From contig NZ_RWIU01000002.1 of the NCBI RefSeq assembly GCF_003944765.1, positions 744,001-808,000 on the forward strand: a DNA stretch of 64,000 nt, in the 5' to 3' direction. The notes under the pieces are model-generated. The model was not told the DNA's origin, made no database searches, and saw only the letters and a program-made list of their open reading frames with translations. Source of the DNA: Hymenobacter perfusus. Lineage in GTDB: Bacteria > Bacteroidota > Bacteroidia > Cytophagales > Hymenobacteraceae. Numbering within the stretch: the stretch's first letter is position 1; every line of letters starts with the position of its first letter. This document shows positions 1 to 8,675 of the stretch, piece after piece. A program made the translations under genes and the position numbers.

Positions 1-202
1 CTGCATAAATGGGTGGAAAAATGGTGGGAAATGGATGGGATTTGCTGGAAAGATAGAAGGTTGTTTTCACTGAATTGGAGGATTATAACGTATTTTTCTG
101 TTGCGTCCCTGCTGAGTACAATTTGGAGCAGCGCAAACCACCTGACGTTCAACCGGTTTTTGTGTCCTTTTTCACCGTGGCAGCCGGCGGCAGTTTTGCC
201 CC
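1..202. other. Leader region before the tail operon, no confident gene
   Basis: No gene can be supported here. It is richer in A and T than the following genes. One frame is open from the window edge and stops at about base 83 (ends ...GFAGKIEGCFH), so it could be the last codons of an upstream gene cut by the window edge, but about 27 codons are too few to identify. The tail operon begins at 203. Confidence 0.3.
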
Positions 203-1012
203 ATGGAACGACTCACCATCTGGGGAAAAGACTATTCGCCGGCCAGCACCTGGGACGAACTCACCCGTGCCCAGCTCGCCAGCGTCCTTGAGGTGCTTTA
301 CGGCCCGGAGCAGTTCTGGCCGGCCAAGCTGCGGCTGCTGCACATCGTCAGCGGCGTGCCCATGGCGCAGCTGCTGGAGCTGCCGATACTACAAGTAAAG
401 CAGCTCTACGGCCTCACCGACTTTCTTTTCTCGGAAGAGCACCACCTTACCCGCCAGCTGGTCCCCGAGCTGCGGGTGGCCGCGCCCAAGCCGCGCACCC
501 TGGCCGGCCCAGGCGACGCGCTCAGCGGGGTGCAGTTCGGCGAGTTCATCTTCGCCGATACGTACTTCTGCCTCTACGCCAAGCGCCAGTCGGCTGAGGC
601 CTTCGACCACTTCCTGGCCGCCCTGTACCGGCCGGTGCGCGCCGGCAAGGGTTTGCGCCCGGGCCATCCGGACTGGAATGGCGACGCGCGGGAGCGGTTC
701 AACGAACACAACGTGGGCTATTTCGCCCGCTACTTCAGCCAGGTCCCGGACGTGGACCGGCTCAGCATCCTGCTCTGGTACCGGGGCTGCCGGCAGCAAC
801 TGGTGAACGAGTACCCCGACGTGTTTGACGTGGCCACCGAGACCGGCCCCGGCAGGCGGGCCGAGTCGGCCGACTGGGGCCGGGTGCTGCGGCAGCTTTC
901 CGGCGGCGCCTTCGGGCCGCTGGAGCAGACCGCCGGCCAGCACCTGCGCACCATCCTGGCCGAAATGAACGACCGGGCTAAGGAAGCCCGCAACCACCAA
1001 CCAACCCGCTAA
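203..1012 (+). CDS. Putative phage tail-region protein (269 aa), function unknown
   Basis: I do not recognise this protein. It is a soluble 269-residue sequence with no signal peptide or membrane segment, rich in Tyr, Phe, Arg and Leu, with a charged C-terminal tail. The start is the ATG at 203. Its stop overlaps the start of the next gene in a TAATG junction, so the two are translationally coupled. All following genes up to 8584 are equally tightly packed and end with a tape-measure protein, so by position this is a virion or tail-assembly gene. Roles such as tail completion or tail assembly chaperone are inference from position only. Confidence 0.7.
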   Translation: MERLTIWGKDYSPASTWDELTRAQLASVLEVLYGPEQFWPAKLRLLHIVSGVPMAQLLELPILQVKQLYGLTDFLFSEEHHLTRQLVPELRVAAPKPRTLAGPGDALSGVQFGEFIFADTYFCLYAKRQSAEAFDHFLAALYRPVRAGKGLRPGHPDWNGDARERFNEHNVGYFARYFSQVPDVDRLSILLWYRGCRQQLVNEYPDVFDVATETGPGRRAESADWGRVLRQLSGGAFGPLEQTAGQHLRTILAEMNDRAKEARNHQPTR

Positions 1013-1566
1013 TGCCCCTGCTCATGCTTCGTCACTCCGAGTACGTCGCGGTATTCCGCGAACTGGCCACGCGCCATCAGAAAATTCAGCACACGCCCCA
1101 AGTGGCCCGCTTCGCCCGGGTGGTGGTCAGCATCGACCCCTTCCAGAAAATGGTGGACCTGGCCGAAATGACCAGCACGCAGCTCGGGCGCAACTACCAG
1201 GAGGGCGCCACCTCGCAGATGCTGGTGGTGGAAAGCTGCCATACGCAGTACCTCGATAACGGCGGCGACCATAAGCAACGCCGCCGGAGTGGGGCCTTCT
1301 ACGTGTTCGAAAAGCTGCCCAAGGGCTTTACCCAGGACCACATCGAGACGGCCATCGACGCCACCGAGCAAACCGGGGAGCAGATCCTGGCGGCCGTGCT
1401 CCACCAGCTCAGCGGCCAGGTGAAAGTGCGCATCGACGAGAAGTCGATTTCCAGCGACACCATCGGCCCGGTGGGCGATGGCACCTGGTACGGCACCCGC
1501 TTCGATTTCGACTTTACCAACCCGGCAGGCGCCGCGCTGGTCTACAATTCAGCCGTTTTCAGCTAA
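1012..1566 (+). CDS. Putative phage tail protein (184 aa)
   Basis: A 184-residue soluble protein without a recognisable catalytic motif. The middle reads like a viral structural protein (VDLAEMTSTQLGRNYQEG) and the C-terminus is rich in Asp, Phe and Thr (WYGTRFDFDFTNPAG). It starts at the ATG that overlaps the previous stop and ends three bases before the next gene. Context in a tail operon suggests a tail tube, connector or completion protein. No family name can be given from sequence alone. Confidence 0.7.
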   Translation: MPLLMLRHSEYVAVFRELATRHQKIQHTPQVARFARVVVSIDPFQKMVDLAEMTSTQLGRNYQEGATSQMLVVESCHTQYLDNGGDHKQRRRSGAFYVFEKLPKGFTQDHIETAIDATEQTGEQILAAVLHQLSGQVKVRIDEKSISSDTIGPVGDGTWYGTRFDFDFTNPAGAALVYNSAVFS

Positions 1567-1569
1567 CCC

Positions 1570-3513
1570 ATGCGTGTACTTTTAAAGCAACTCTGGTCGC
1601 AGAACGGCACCTGGGGCGACCGGGAGAATGATCAGGCCTACGGCTACTACCTGGGCGCGGAGGCCTGGGAGTTCGATACCGTCTCGCGCACGGTGGTCTA
1701 CACCCCGTTTCCGCAGTCCGCCAGTTGGACGGTGGACCAGAGCGTGGGCGAGGCCCCGCCCGAGGATTTCAGCAAGCCGCTGGGGGAGCTGGTCTTCAGC
1801 CTGCCGAGCTTCCTCGACCCGGTGGCCACCACCGTGGGCTTTTTCCACGACGGCAACGCCGGCGTGCGCACCCTGATCCTGGACCTCACGCAGCTGCGCA
1901 CCATCTGTTTCGGGGCCAGTACCGGCGAGTTGCAGTTGACCGTGGGCGGCACCGTGCCCGGGCCGTACACCTACCTCTGGGACGATGGCACCACCACGCT
2001 GGCCCGGGGCCTGGTGGCGGCCGGCACCTACCACGTGACCGTTACGGAGGAGGCCACCGGGGCCGCGTGTACCGTCACGCTGCCGGTGGGCCAGAACGCG
2101 CGCATCGACGTGCTGGTGGAGCGCCGCGACGGCCAGCTTACGCTCGTGCCCAGTGGCGGCACCGCGCCCTTTACTTTTTTGTGGGACGATGGCAGCACGC
2201 TGGCCACGCGCTCCGGCCTGGCCAGTGGCACCTACAGCTGCGTCATAACCGACGCGCTGGGCTGCACGCGGGAAGTCACCGTGGACTTCTCGCGCCTGGG
2301 CTACTATTTCTCCCGCAACCCCATCCCGCTGCGCCTCGACGCCGGCGACGACTACCGGGCCGATCCGACCACGCTGCCCAGCCTCACGTTCACCTGCCAG
2401 GTGCTGGTGGAGGAGCAGTACCTGAGCGAGGAGTTCACGGCCGTGGGTACCGCGCTGGAGCAGCCGGCCGACCAGCAGGGGCGCACCAGCTTCCAGGTGC
2501 AGGAGCTGCTGGCGCCCTACCTGACCTACCACGTGCCGGCCCCCGCTGGCCCGGTCGGGGAGCGGGCCACCAGCCTGTTCAAGCGGTTTTTCCTGCGCCA
2601 CGCGCCGGTCAGCGGCAACCCGCCCACGGCCGGTACCAGCACCGGGGCCGAGCAGCATTACGTGCTGCTGGGGGGCCTGAGCTTCACCGAGGCCCAAGCC
2701 CGCACCTGGTTCGACTCCTACCAGCCGCAGGTAAAACCTTTCCTGAGCTGGGACGCCAACGACAAGTGGGTGCTGGCCGACCAGCCCGAATTCCTGTATT
2801 TCCAGGCCCTGAGCGCCACCGACGAAATCCGCTGCGCCGTGCGCGCCCGCTTCGCCGACGGCACCAGCGCCGCGTTCGTGGCCGCGCAGCTCAGCGACGT
2901 GCTGCGCTACGAGGTGTACTGCTTTGCCGTTGGCTACGCCCAGGTGCTGGCCAGCCGGCTCACTAGTGCGCAGGCGGCGCAGCTCACCGGCTGGGAGGTG
3001 CAGGTGACCGACTCGGGCGGCGACGCGCTCAGCGAGGTGCGCCGCTACTACCTGGAGCGGAAGCGACCGGCGCAGGTGCGCTACCTGCTCTACGGTAACT
3101 CACTGGGGGGCATGAATACGTTCGTGGCCACCGGCGAGGCGCAGCAGGATGCGGAAGTGAGTGGCGACCAGGTAGAGCTGAACCTGCCGCTGGACTACGA
3201 CCCACTGCTGGGCGACACGGCCGTGCTGGAGCGGGAGCTGAAACCGGTGCTGAAACTGGCCTCGGGCGTGCGCCTGGGCCGGGCTGAGCACCTGGGCTTG
3301 CAAGAGTTGCTGCTCAGCCGCCGGGTGCTGCTGCTCAACCAGGGCCGCTGGCTGGCCGGCTACGTGAAGACCAAAACGTTCAGCCTGGTGGACGAGGGCA
3401 AGCGCGTGCCGACCCTGGAAGTAGACTTCGTGCTGCCCGCCGAGCGGCAGTTTACGCCCTACCTGCCGCCGGCTGCCACGGCGGCCGTGGGGCCTGACAG
3501 CGGCGCGCTATGA
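1570..3513 (+). CDS. Phage tail protein with two SprB-like repeats
   Basis: A 647-residue protein of the tail operon. Residues about 118-172 and 187-240 are two copies of a SprB-type repeat: each has a GG-x-xP-Y/F-x-F/Y-LWDDG core, a G-L-xxGTY turn and a final beta strand, and the second also has the Asp-Ala-x-Gly-Cys end. SprB repeats are known from the SprB gliding adhesin and other large surface proteins of Bacteroidota, so their presence here suggests a tail fibre or baseplate part that displays a host-like adhesive fold. The N-terminal 110 residues and the long C-terminal part have no recognisable family. The gene ends in an ATGA overlap with the next gene. Confidence 0.72.
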   Translation: MRVLLKQLWSQNGTWGDRENDQAYGYYLGAEAWEFDTVSRTVVYTPFPQSASWTVDQSVGEAPPEDFSKPLGELVFSLPSFLDPVATTVGFFHDGNAGVRTLILDLTQLRTICFGASTGELQLTVGGTVPGPYTYLWDDGTTTLARGLVAAGTYHVTVTEEATGAACTVTLPVGQNARIDVLVERRDGQLTLVPSGGTAPFTFLWDDGSTLATRSGLASGTYSCVITDALGCTREVTVDFSRLGYYFSRNPIPLRLDAGDDYRADPTTLPSLTFTCQVLVEEQYLSEEFTAVGTALEQPADQQGRTSFQVQELLAPYLTYHVPAPAGPVGERATSLFKRFFLRHAPVSGNPPTAGTSTGAEQHYVLLGGLSFTEAQARTWFDSYQPQVKPFLSWDANDKWVLADQPEFLYFQALSATDEIRCAVRARFADGTSAAFVAAQLSDVLRYEVYCFAVGYAQVLASRLTSAQAAQLTGWEVQVTDSGGDALSEVRRYYLERKRPAQVRYLLYGNSLGGMNTFVATGEAQQDAEVSGDQVELNLPLDYDPLLGDTAVLERELKPVLKLASGVRLGRAEHLGLQELLLSRRVLLLNQGRWLAGYVKTKTFSLVDEGKRVPTLEVDFVLPAERQFTPYLPPAATAAVGPDSGAL

Positions 3514-4985
3514 TTGCCCTCGTCAACGGTGCCGGCGGCCTGGATCTGGCCGCCGGCACCACCATCAGCCTGGAAATTCAGAACCCGCTCTTCAAGTTCG
3601 ACGCGGTACCCGGCACCACCAGTTACACGTTTGTCATCCCCTGGACGCCGAATAATCTGCGGGCCCTCAACTTTCCGCACGTGCGGGCGGCCCAGGGCGA
3701 GCGGATTGCCCCGGAGCTCTACGGCCTGGTGCTGGATGGCGTGCTCTGGCGCCAGGGCAGCCTGGTGTACAAGGACTGCGACGAGCAGAAGCGGGTCTGG
3801 AACTACACCTTCGCCGCCGGCGCCGCCGACTTGCAGGCCCGCATCGACGGCCGCACCCTGCGCCAGCTTGACCTCGGCCGCGCCGCCCTGGAGCTGCGTC
3901 CGGACGCGGAACTCTACGCGCTGCCGATGCACCATAATCCGCAGTTCTATACCAAAAACGACAGCTTTAGCACTGGCGCTGGGTTCCTTAACGACTACCG
4001 GAATGGGGCCTACCGGCTCAACGCCGGCGGCACCTGGCGGTTTCCGCTTGTGCCGTTTCTGCGGCTCGTCCCGCTGCTGGAGCGGGTGTTTGGGGCGCTT
4101 GGGTATCGGGTTTCAGGCGAGTGGCTCACCGACGCGGCCGACCTGGTGTGCTACTCCGACCGGGCCGTGGAGGTACTACCACCCGCGCCGGCGACCGTAC
4201 CCATACTGCCGGCCGACTTTGCCCTGAACGCGCACGTGCCGGATCTGGGCGTAGGCGAGCTGCTGGTGGCGCTGCAGAAACTCTTCGGCCTGGGCTTCGA
4301 CTTCCACCCGGTGCGGCCCGAGGTGCGCATCGTGCGCCTGCGCGACGTGGTGGCCGAGGACGCCTACGTGGAGCGCACCGGTGGCCCGGCCCGCAGCGTG
4401 CCGGCCGAGTACGGCGGCTTCCTGCTGAAAATGAGCCTGGAGGATGAGGAACTGAATAAAACCCGCGACACCAGCTGGGCGCAGCTGCGGGTTGGCAACG
4501 GCAAAACCAGTATTGATACCGTGGCCGGCACGCTGCACCTGCTGGGGGTGCTCGATAAGAGCGACAACTCGAAACGCCTGGTGCCGGCGGTGCTGGCCAA
4601 GGGGGCCTCGCCGGCCTTCGAGGCGGGCGAGGACAGCCGCGCTGGCCTGCGCCTGCTCTACGACCGGGGGCTGCGCACCTACCAGGGCAGCACCTACCCG
4701 CTGGCCACCAGCGCCAGTCCGGGCGGCGGGCTGCCGGGGCTCTATTGGCCCGGCTCCGATGGCCTGTACGCGGTGAGCTACCAGGCCTGGCTGGATTTCC
4801 TGGACCGGGCCGGCCGCGAGGAGCGCACCATGGTATTCCGGGTGGCCGACCTGCTCAGCCTCGACCCGCTGCGCAAGGAGCTGGTCGGGGGGCGAAAATA
4901 CCTGTGGGAGAAAGTGAGTGTAAGCGTGAGCACCGCCCGCCGCCTCGAATCTGCCCGCTTCACCTACCGACCCATCAGACGATGA
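3510..4985 (+). CDS. Putative phage tail or baseplate protein (491 aa)
   Basis: A 491-residue soluble protein. The first 130 residues, with runs such as GTTISLEIQNPLFKFD and SYTFVIPWTPNN, look like a beta-rich domain, and the middle contains LLVALQKLFGLGFDFHP followed by a short basic strand, a pattern I associate with hub or baseplate proteins of Bacteroidota prophages. That association is from memory of the general class and not proven. The gene overlaps both neighbours by four bases (ATGA), showing translational coupling across the operon. Confidence 0.65.
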   Translation: MIALVNGAGGLDLAAGTTISLEIQNPLFKFDAVPGTTSYTFVIPWTPNNLRALNFPHVRAAQGERIAPELYGLVLDGVLWRQGSLVYKDCDEQKRVWNYTFAAGAADLQARIDGRTLRQLDLGRAALELRPDAELYALPMHHNPQFYTKNDSFSTGAGFLNDYRNGAYRLNAGGTWRFPLVPFLRLVPLLERVFGALGYRVSGEWLTDAADLVCYSDRAVEVLPPAPATVPILPADFALNAHVPDLGVGELLVALQKLFGLGFDFHPVRPEVRIVRLRDVVAEDAYVERTGGPARSVPAEYGGFLLKMSLEDEELNKTRDTSWAQLRVGNGKTSIDTVAGTLHLLGVLDKSDNSKRLVPAVLAKGASPAFEAGEDSRAGLRLLYDRGLRTYQGSTYPLATSASPGGGLPGLYWPGSDGLYAVSYQAWLDFLDRAGREERTMVFRVADLLSLDPLRKELVGGRKYLWEKVSVSVSTARRLESARFTYRPIRR

Positions 4986-5431
4986 CCGACCTGACCCTCG
5001 ACCAGCAGGAGCTGGAAATGGCCACCAAGTGGCTGGATTTTACGGTGGAGGCCTTTATCCGCAACATACGCCAGCTGCGCATCAAGCAGACCGGCGCGCT
5101 CATGGCCAGCTTCCGCAAGCAGGTGGTGGGAGCCGCCAGTGGCCGGCTGCAGTTGCAACTGAGCTACGCGCTATACGGCAAGTTCGTGGATATGGGCGTG
5201 GGCCGGGGTATGGGCCAAGGCATTCGGAAAGGCGACGATGGCTACGACCGGATGCGCAACAGCCGGGGCCAGCTCAAGCGCCGGGAGCGGAAAGCGAAGA
5301 AGTGGTTCTCGAAGGCTCTGGCCTACCAGACCAAGCGTCTCGCGGAGCTTATGAGCGAATTGCACGGCACCCTTCTCATCAGCCAGGTCAGCGACGCGCT
5401 GCCGGCCCAGGATGTGGTAGTAAATTTTTAA
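4982..5431 (+). CDS. Putative tail completion or minor tail protein (149 aa)
   Basis: A 149-residue basic protein. The ATG at 4982 overlaps the previous stop; an in-frame open stretch runs further upstream but lies inside the preceding gene. The centre (LYGKFVDMGVGRGMGQG) followed by an Arg/Lys-rich segment (RNSRGQLKRRERKAKKW) resembles small HK97-gp10-like or tail-completion proteins, which often sit just before the tape measure gene. The assignment is tentative. It lies 12 bases before the tape-measure gene. Confidence 0.62.
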   Translation: MTDLTLDQQELEMATKWLDFTVEAFIRNIRQLRIKQTGALMASFRKQVVGAASGRLQLQLSYALYGKFVDMGVGRGMGQGIRKGDDGYDRMRNSRGQLKRRERKAKKWFSKALAYQTKRLAELMSELHGTLLISQVSDALPAQDVVVNF

Positions 5432-5443
5432 GAGACGATTTCG

Positions 5444-8400
5444 ATGGCTGAAAATAGCGAAGAACGGAAAGTACGTATCCTGCTGGATGCCCAGCAGGCC
5501 AACGCCAGCATCCGGGATATGTCGGCCGCCGCCGGCATTATGAATAGTCAGCTGGCCAAAATGGCCGCTGACGACCCCGGTCGGGCGGCCTTGCAGCAGG
5601 ACTTTGCCCGGCTCACGGCGCGCATTAACGAGGCGCGCACGGCCCAGCGCACGGTTATTCAGACCACCGAGGAACTGGCTGCGGCGCAGAGCAAGCTGGT
5701 GGCCGAAAACCGCGAAGTGGTGCTGAATGGCCAGAAAGTGGAGGCCACGTTCAACGACATGAAGCGGGCGGCGCAGCAGCTGGAGCGTGAGCTGCACGAG
5801 ATGAGCGGCGACGACCCGAACCGCGCCAAAATGCTGAGCGACTACCAGGCGCTGCAGGGACGGATCGAGGGCGTGAAAAAGGAGTTGGGTGGGGCGGCCA
5901 GTAATGGCAGCTTTTTTAAGCAGAGCATGGCCAGCGCCCTGGGCGTGCTCACCGGGGGCGGCGTGCTGGAGCTGGCCGGCAAGGCCTTCGAGTTCCTGGG
6001 CGGCGCCAAGGAAGACTTCGAGGCCAGCGCGCAGGCCGGGGCGCAGCTGGAAGCTACGCTCAAGTCCACGGCCAACTCGGCCGGCATCGCCAAAGAGGAA
6101 ATCGAGGCCCTGGCTACGGCGCGCATGGGCGTGACGCTGTTTGACGACGATGACACCAAGGCCTCGGCCTCGCTGCTGCTCACGTTCACCAACATCAAAA
6201 ACGGGGTGTTCCAGGAGGCCATGCCGGCCATTCAGGACCTGGCCCAGAAGATGGCAGGCGACGGGCCGGCTGACCTGAAAGGGGCCAGTATCCAGGTTGG
6301 AAAGGCTCTGAATGAACCGATTAAGGGTATTACGGCCCTGAGCCGGGTGGGCGTGTCGTTCACGGAAGAGCAGAAGAAAGTTATCGAGCAGCTGGTGGCC
6401 ACCGGCGACACGGCCGGCGCGCAGCGGATTATTCTGGCGGAACTGAACAAGGAGTTTGGGGGCTCGGCCGAGGCAGCCCGCACCGCCGGCGGTGGTCTGG
6501 CCTCGCTCCGGATGAATTTTGCCGATACCAAGGAAACTATTGGGGGCTTCGTGGTGGAGGGGCTGAATCGGGCCACCGACTGGCTGGGCCGGCTCTGGGA
6601 GCGTACCCAGCCCGTGCGCGACATCTTCGTGGAGTTGTGGCAGGAGGGCACGCACCTGTACAGCAACCTCTACGATATTGCCGAGAGCCTGGGGCTGGTG
6701 TCGGATAAGGGCGACTCGGTGGGCTTGGTGGCCAACCTGCTGATTGGCTTGTTCACGCTGCTGCTGGCCCCGCTGCGGGCCAGTGTGGGCTTGTGGAACG
6801 CCATGAGCGACAGTTTCGTGGAGCTATACAATAAGAGCAGCTTGTTCCGGGGCGTAGTAGGCGGCTTTGTGCAGGTATTTAAGGAGGTTGGGCAAGCCGC
6901 GTGGGACTCGCTGAAGGGCGTGGGCAACCTGCTGGTGGGTATATTCACACTCGATACGGAGAAAATCAAGCAGGGCCTGAAGCAGACGTTCGATGGTCTG
7001 GGTGAGGTAGCCTACCGGGGTGGCATCGGGGCGGCCGACAGCTTTTACAAGGGCTACGTTTCCTCCAAGGATAAGCGCATCGTGCGTAAAGTGCAGGTGG
7101 AAACCACTGCCACGGCAACCGGTGCCGGTGCGCTACCTGCCACGAATGGCGAGGAGGGAGAAAATAGCTTGCAGGCTGCCGCCGCCGCGAAAGTGGACAA
7201 AGCTGCCGCTGCCGCGACGCGTGCGCAGGAGGCAGCGCATAAAAAGGAACTGGCGGCGCAGAAGAAACAGGACCAGGCCCGGCTGGATGCGACCAAAAAG
7301 TGGGTGGCGGAGGAAGGGGCGCTGCTGGATTCGCGCCTGGTGCTGCGTGAGCAGCTGGCCGGGCGTGAGCTGAGCGACGAGATGCAGCGCCGCGAACAGC
7401 AGCGGCAGAAGCTGTTTGATGAGGCGGATAAGAAAGCAGCCGGCCTCACCGGCAAGGAGCTGGATTATGCTGAGCGGGTGCGCGCCATCGTGGAGGAGCG
7501 GGACCTGAGCCTGCGCGAGCTGCAGGCCAAGTTCGACGCCGAGTCGGAAAAGCGTCGGCAAGAGGGGCTGGATAAGAAACTGGCCCAGGCCCAGGCCGAC
7601 GATGAGGTGCGGCTGGCTGAGCTGCAGCTGAAGCTGGCCAACGGCGTGCTCGATGAGCAGGCCTACCAGGATGCGGTGCACGCCGTGAAGGTGGCCGCCA
7701 TGGAGCGGGAGCTGGAGTTTGCGCGGCAGAAGTATGGGGAGGGCTCCACGGAATACAAGAAGCTACTGGCCGACAAAATCAGTCAGGATGCGGACTATGT
7801 CGGTAAAAAACGCAAGCTGGAGGAGGAGCAGAGCAAGTTCGAGCAGGTTCTGGCGTTTGCCAAAAAAGCCATCAGTGCCGCCGACGTGGCGACCCTGGGC
7901 GAGGTGCTGGGTAAAAAGAACGTGCTCTATAAAGCCGCTCAGGCGGCGCAAAAAGCCATTGCCATTGCGGAAATCGGCATGAGCTTACCGAAGCAGTGGG
8001 CCGCTAATGCAGAAGCCGGCGCGAAAATTTCGGCCATGGCTCCGCCGTTCACTGTGCCGCTGGGCGTGGCCTACACCATCGGCACCAACGCGCTGGCCAC
8101 GGCCGGGGCGGCAGCGGCTACGGCCAAAATCATGGGCTTCCGGGAAGGCGGGCGCACGCTGGCTAGTGGGGGCAAGAACCTGCTCGACATGAACCGCATG
8201 AGTGTCGCGCCAAACGGCAAGCTTCTGGATCAGGACGGCTACCCAGTGGCCGGCGTGGTGCACGAGAATGAGTACGTGATTCCCGAGTGGATGCGCGCCG
8301 ATCCGCAGGTGGTGCAGGTCGAGGAGTTCCTGGAGCAGAAGCGCCTGCGCGGGTACCGCGAGGGCGGGGCCACCTCGGCCGACGTGGCCCCGCCGGCCGC

Positions 8401-8584
8401 CGGCACCGGGGCCGCCGCTACGGAAACGCAGCTGCAGCTGCTGGCTGTGCTCGGCCGCCTGGACTTGCGCCTGGCCGACGTGGAGCAGTGGGCCCGGGAG
8501 GTAAACGTGGTGCTCGACGTCTACGGTCTGGAGCAAACGCTGGAGGAGCGGGAAGCCACCCGGAAGGCGGCCGAAGTCCGGTAG
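5444..8584 (+). CDS. Phage tail tape measure protein
   Basis: A 1046-residue protein with the layout of tape measure proteins, which set tail length and help DNA entry. The first 160 residues are helical coiled coil. Residues about 160-185 are a Gly/Ala hydrophobic stretch (MASALGVLTGGGVLELAG). A conserved-type helical domain follows (FTNIKNGVFQEAMPAIQDL). Hydrophobic segments occur at about 425-450, a long Lys/Glu/Ala coiled coil at about 590-800, and a Gly-rich tail with FREGGRTLASGGKNLL and VHENEYVIPEWM, a typical C-terminal signature. It is the last gene of the tail operon and is followed directly by a 34-bp hairpin. Usually baseplate genes follow the tape measure; here the large tail proteins precede it. 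Confidence 0.88.
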   Translation: MAENSEERKVRILLDAQQANASIRDMSAAAGIMNSQLAKMAADDPGRAALQQDFARLTARINEARTAQRTVIQTTEELAAAQSKLVAENREVVLNGQKVEATFNDMKRAAQQLERELHEMSGDDPNRAKMLSDYQALQGRIEGVKKELGGAASNGSFFKQSMASALGVLTGGGVLELAGKAFEFLGGAKEDFEASAQAGAQLEATLKSTANSAGIAKEEIEALATARMGVTLFDDDDTKASASLLLTFTNIKNGVFQEAMPAIQDLAQKMAGDGPADLKGASIQVGKALNEPIKGITALSRVGVSFTEEQKKVIEQLVATGDTAGAQRIILAELNKEFGGSAEAARTAGGGLASLRMNFADTKETIGGFVVEGLNRATDWLGRLWERTQPVRDIFVELWQEGTHLYSNLYDIAESLGLVSDKGDSVGLVANLLIGLFTLLLAPLRASVGLWNAMSDSFVELYNKSSLFRGVVGGFVQVFKEVGQAAWDSLKGVGNLLVGIFTLDTEKIKQGLKQTFDGLGEVAYRGGIGAADSFYKGYVSSKDKRIVRKVQVETTATATGAGALPATNGEEGENSLQAAAAAKVDKAAAAATRAQEAAHKKELAAQKKQDQARLDATKKWVAEEGALLDSRLVLREQLAGRELSDEMQRREQQRQKLFDEADKKAAGLTGKELDYAERVRAIVEERDLSLRELQAKFDAESEKRRQEGLDKKLAQAQADDEVRLAELQLKLANGVLDEQAYQDAVHAVKVAAMERELEFARQKYGEGSTEYKKLLADKISQDADYVGKKRKLEEEQSKFEQVLAFAKKAISAADVATLGEVLGKKNVLYKAAQAAQKAIAIAEIGMSLPKQWAANAEAGAKISAMAPPFTVPLGVAYTIGTNALATAGAAAATAKIMGFREGGRTLASGGKNLLDMNRMSVAPNGKLLDQDGYPVAGVVHENEYVIPEWMRADPQVVQVEEFLEQKRLRGYREGGATSADVAPPAAGTGAAATETQLQLLAVLGRLDLRLADVEQWAREVNVVLDVYGLEQTLEEREATRKAAEVR

Positions 8585-8599
8585 GAATATACTTGCTGA

Positions 8600-8671
8600 G
8601 GTCAATAAGATGATACACAAAGAAGCCCCGACCATCAGGTCGAGGCTTCTTTGTGTATCATCTTATTGACC
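8600..8671. terminator. 34-bp inverted repeat, probable bidirectional terminator
   Basis: Two 34-base arms (8600-8633 and 8638-8671) pair with a single mismatch around the 4-base loop ATCA. It lies between the stop codons of two convergent genes (8584 and 8676), which is where a bidirectional terminator is expected. The stem is two to three times longer than an ordinary terminator and has a central GAAGCC/GGCTTC segment. A role at the end of the phage-derived segment is possible but unproven. Confidence 0.75.
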
Positions 8672-8675
8672 AAAC

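Noticed and set aside
5171..6655. Long minus-strand open frame (494 codons) opposite the tape-measure gene
   Set aside because: It overlaps the clear tail genes and has the composition of a shadow frame; no motif or start context supports it.
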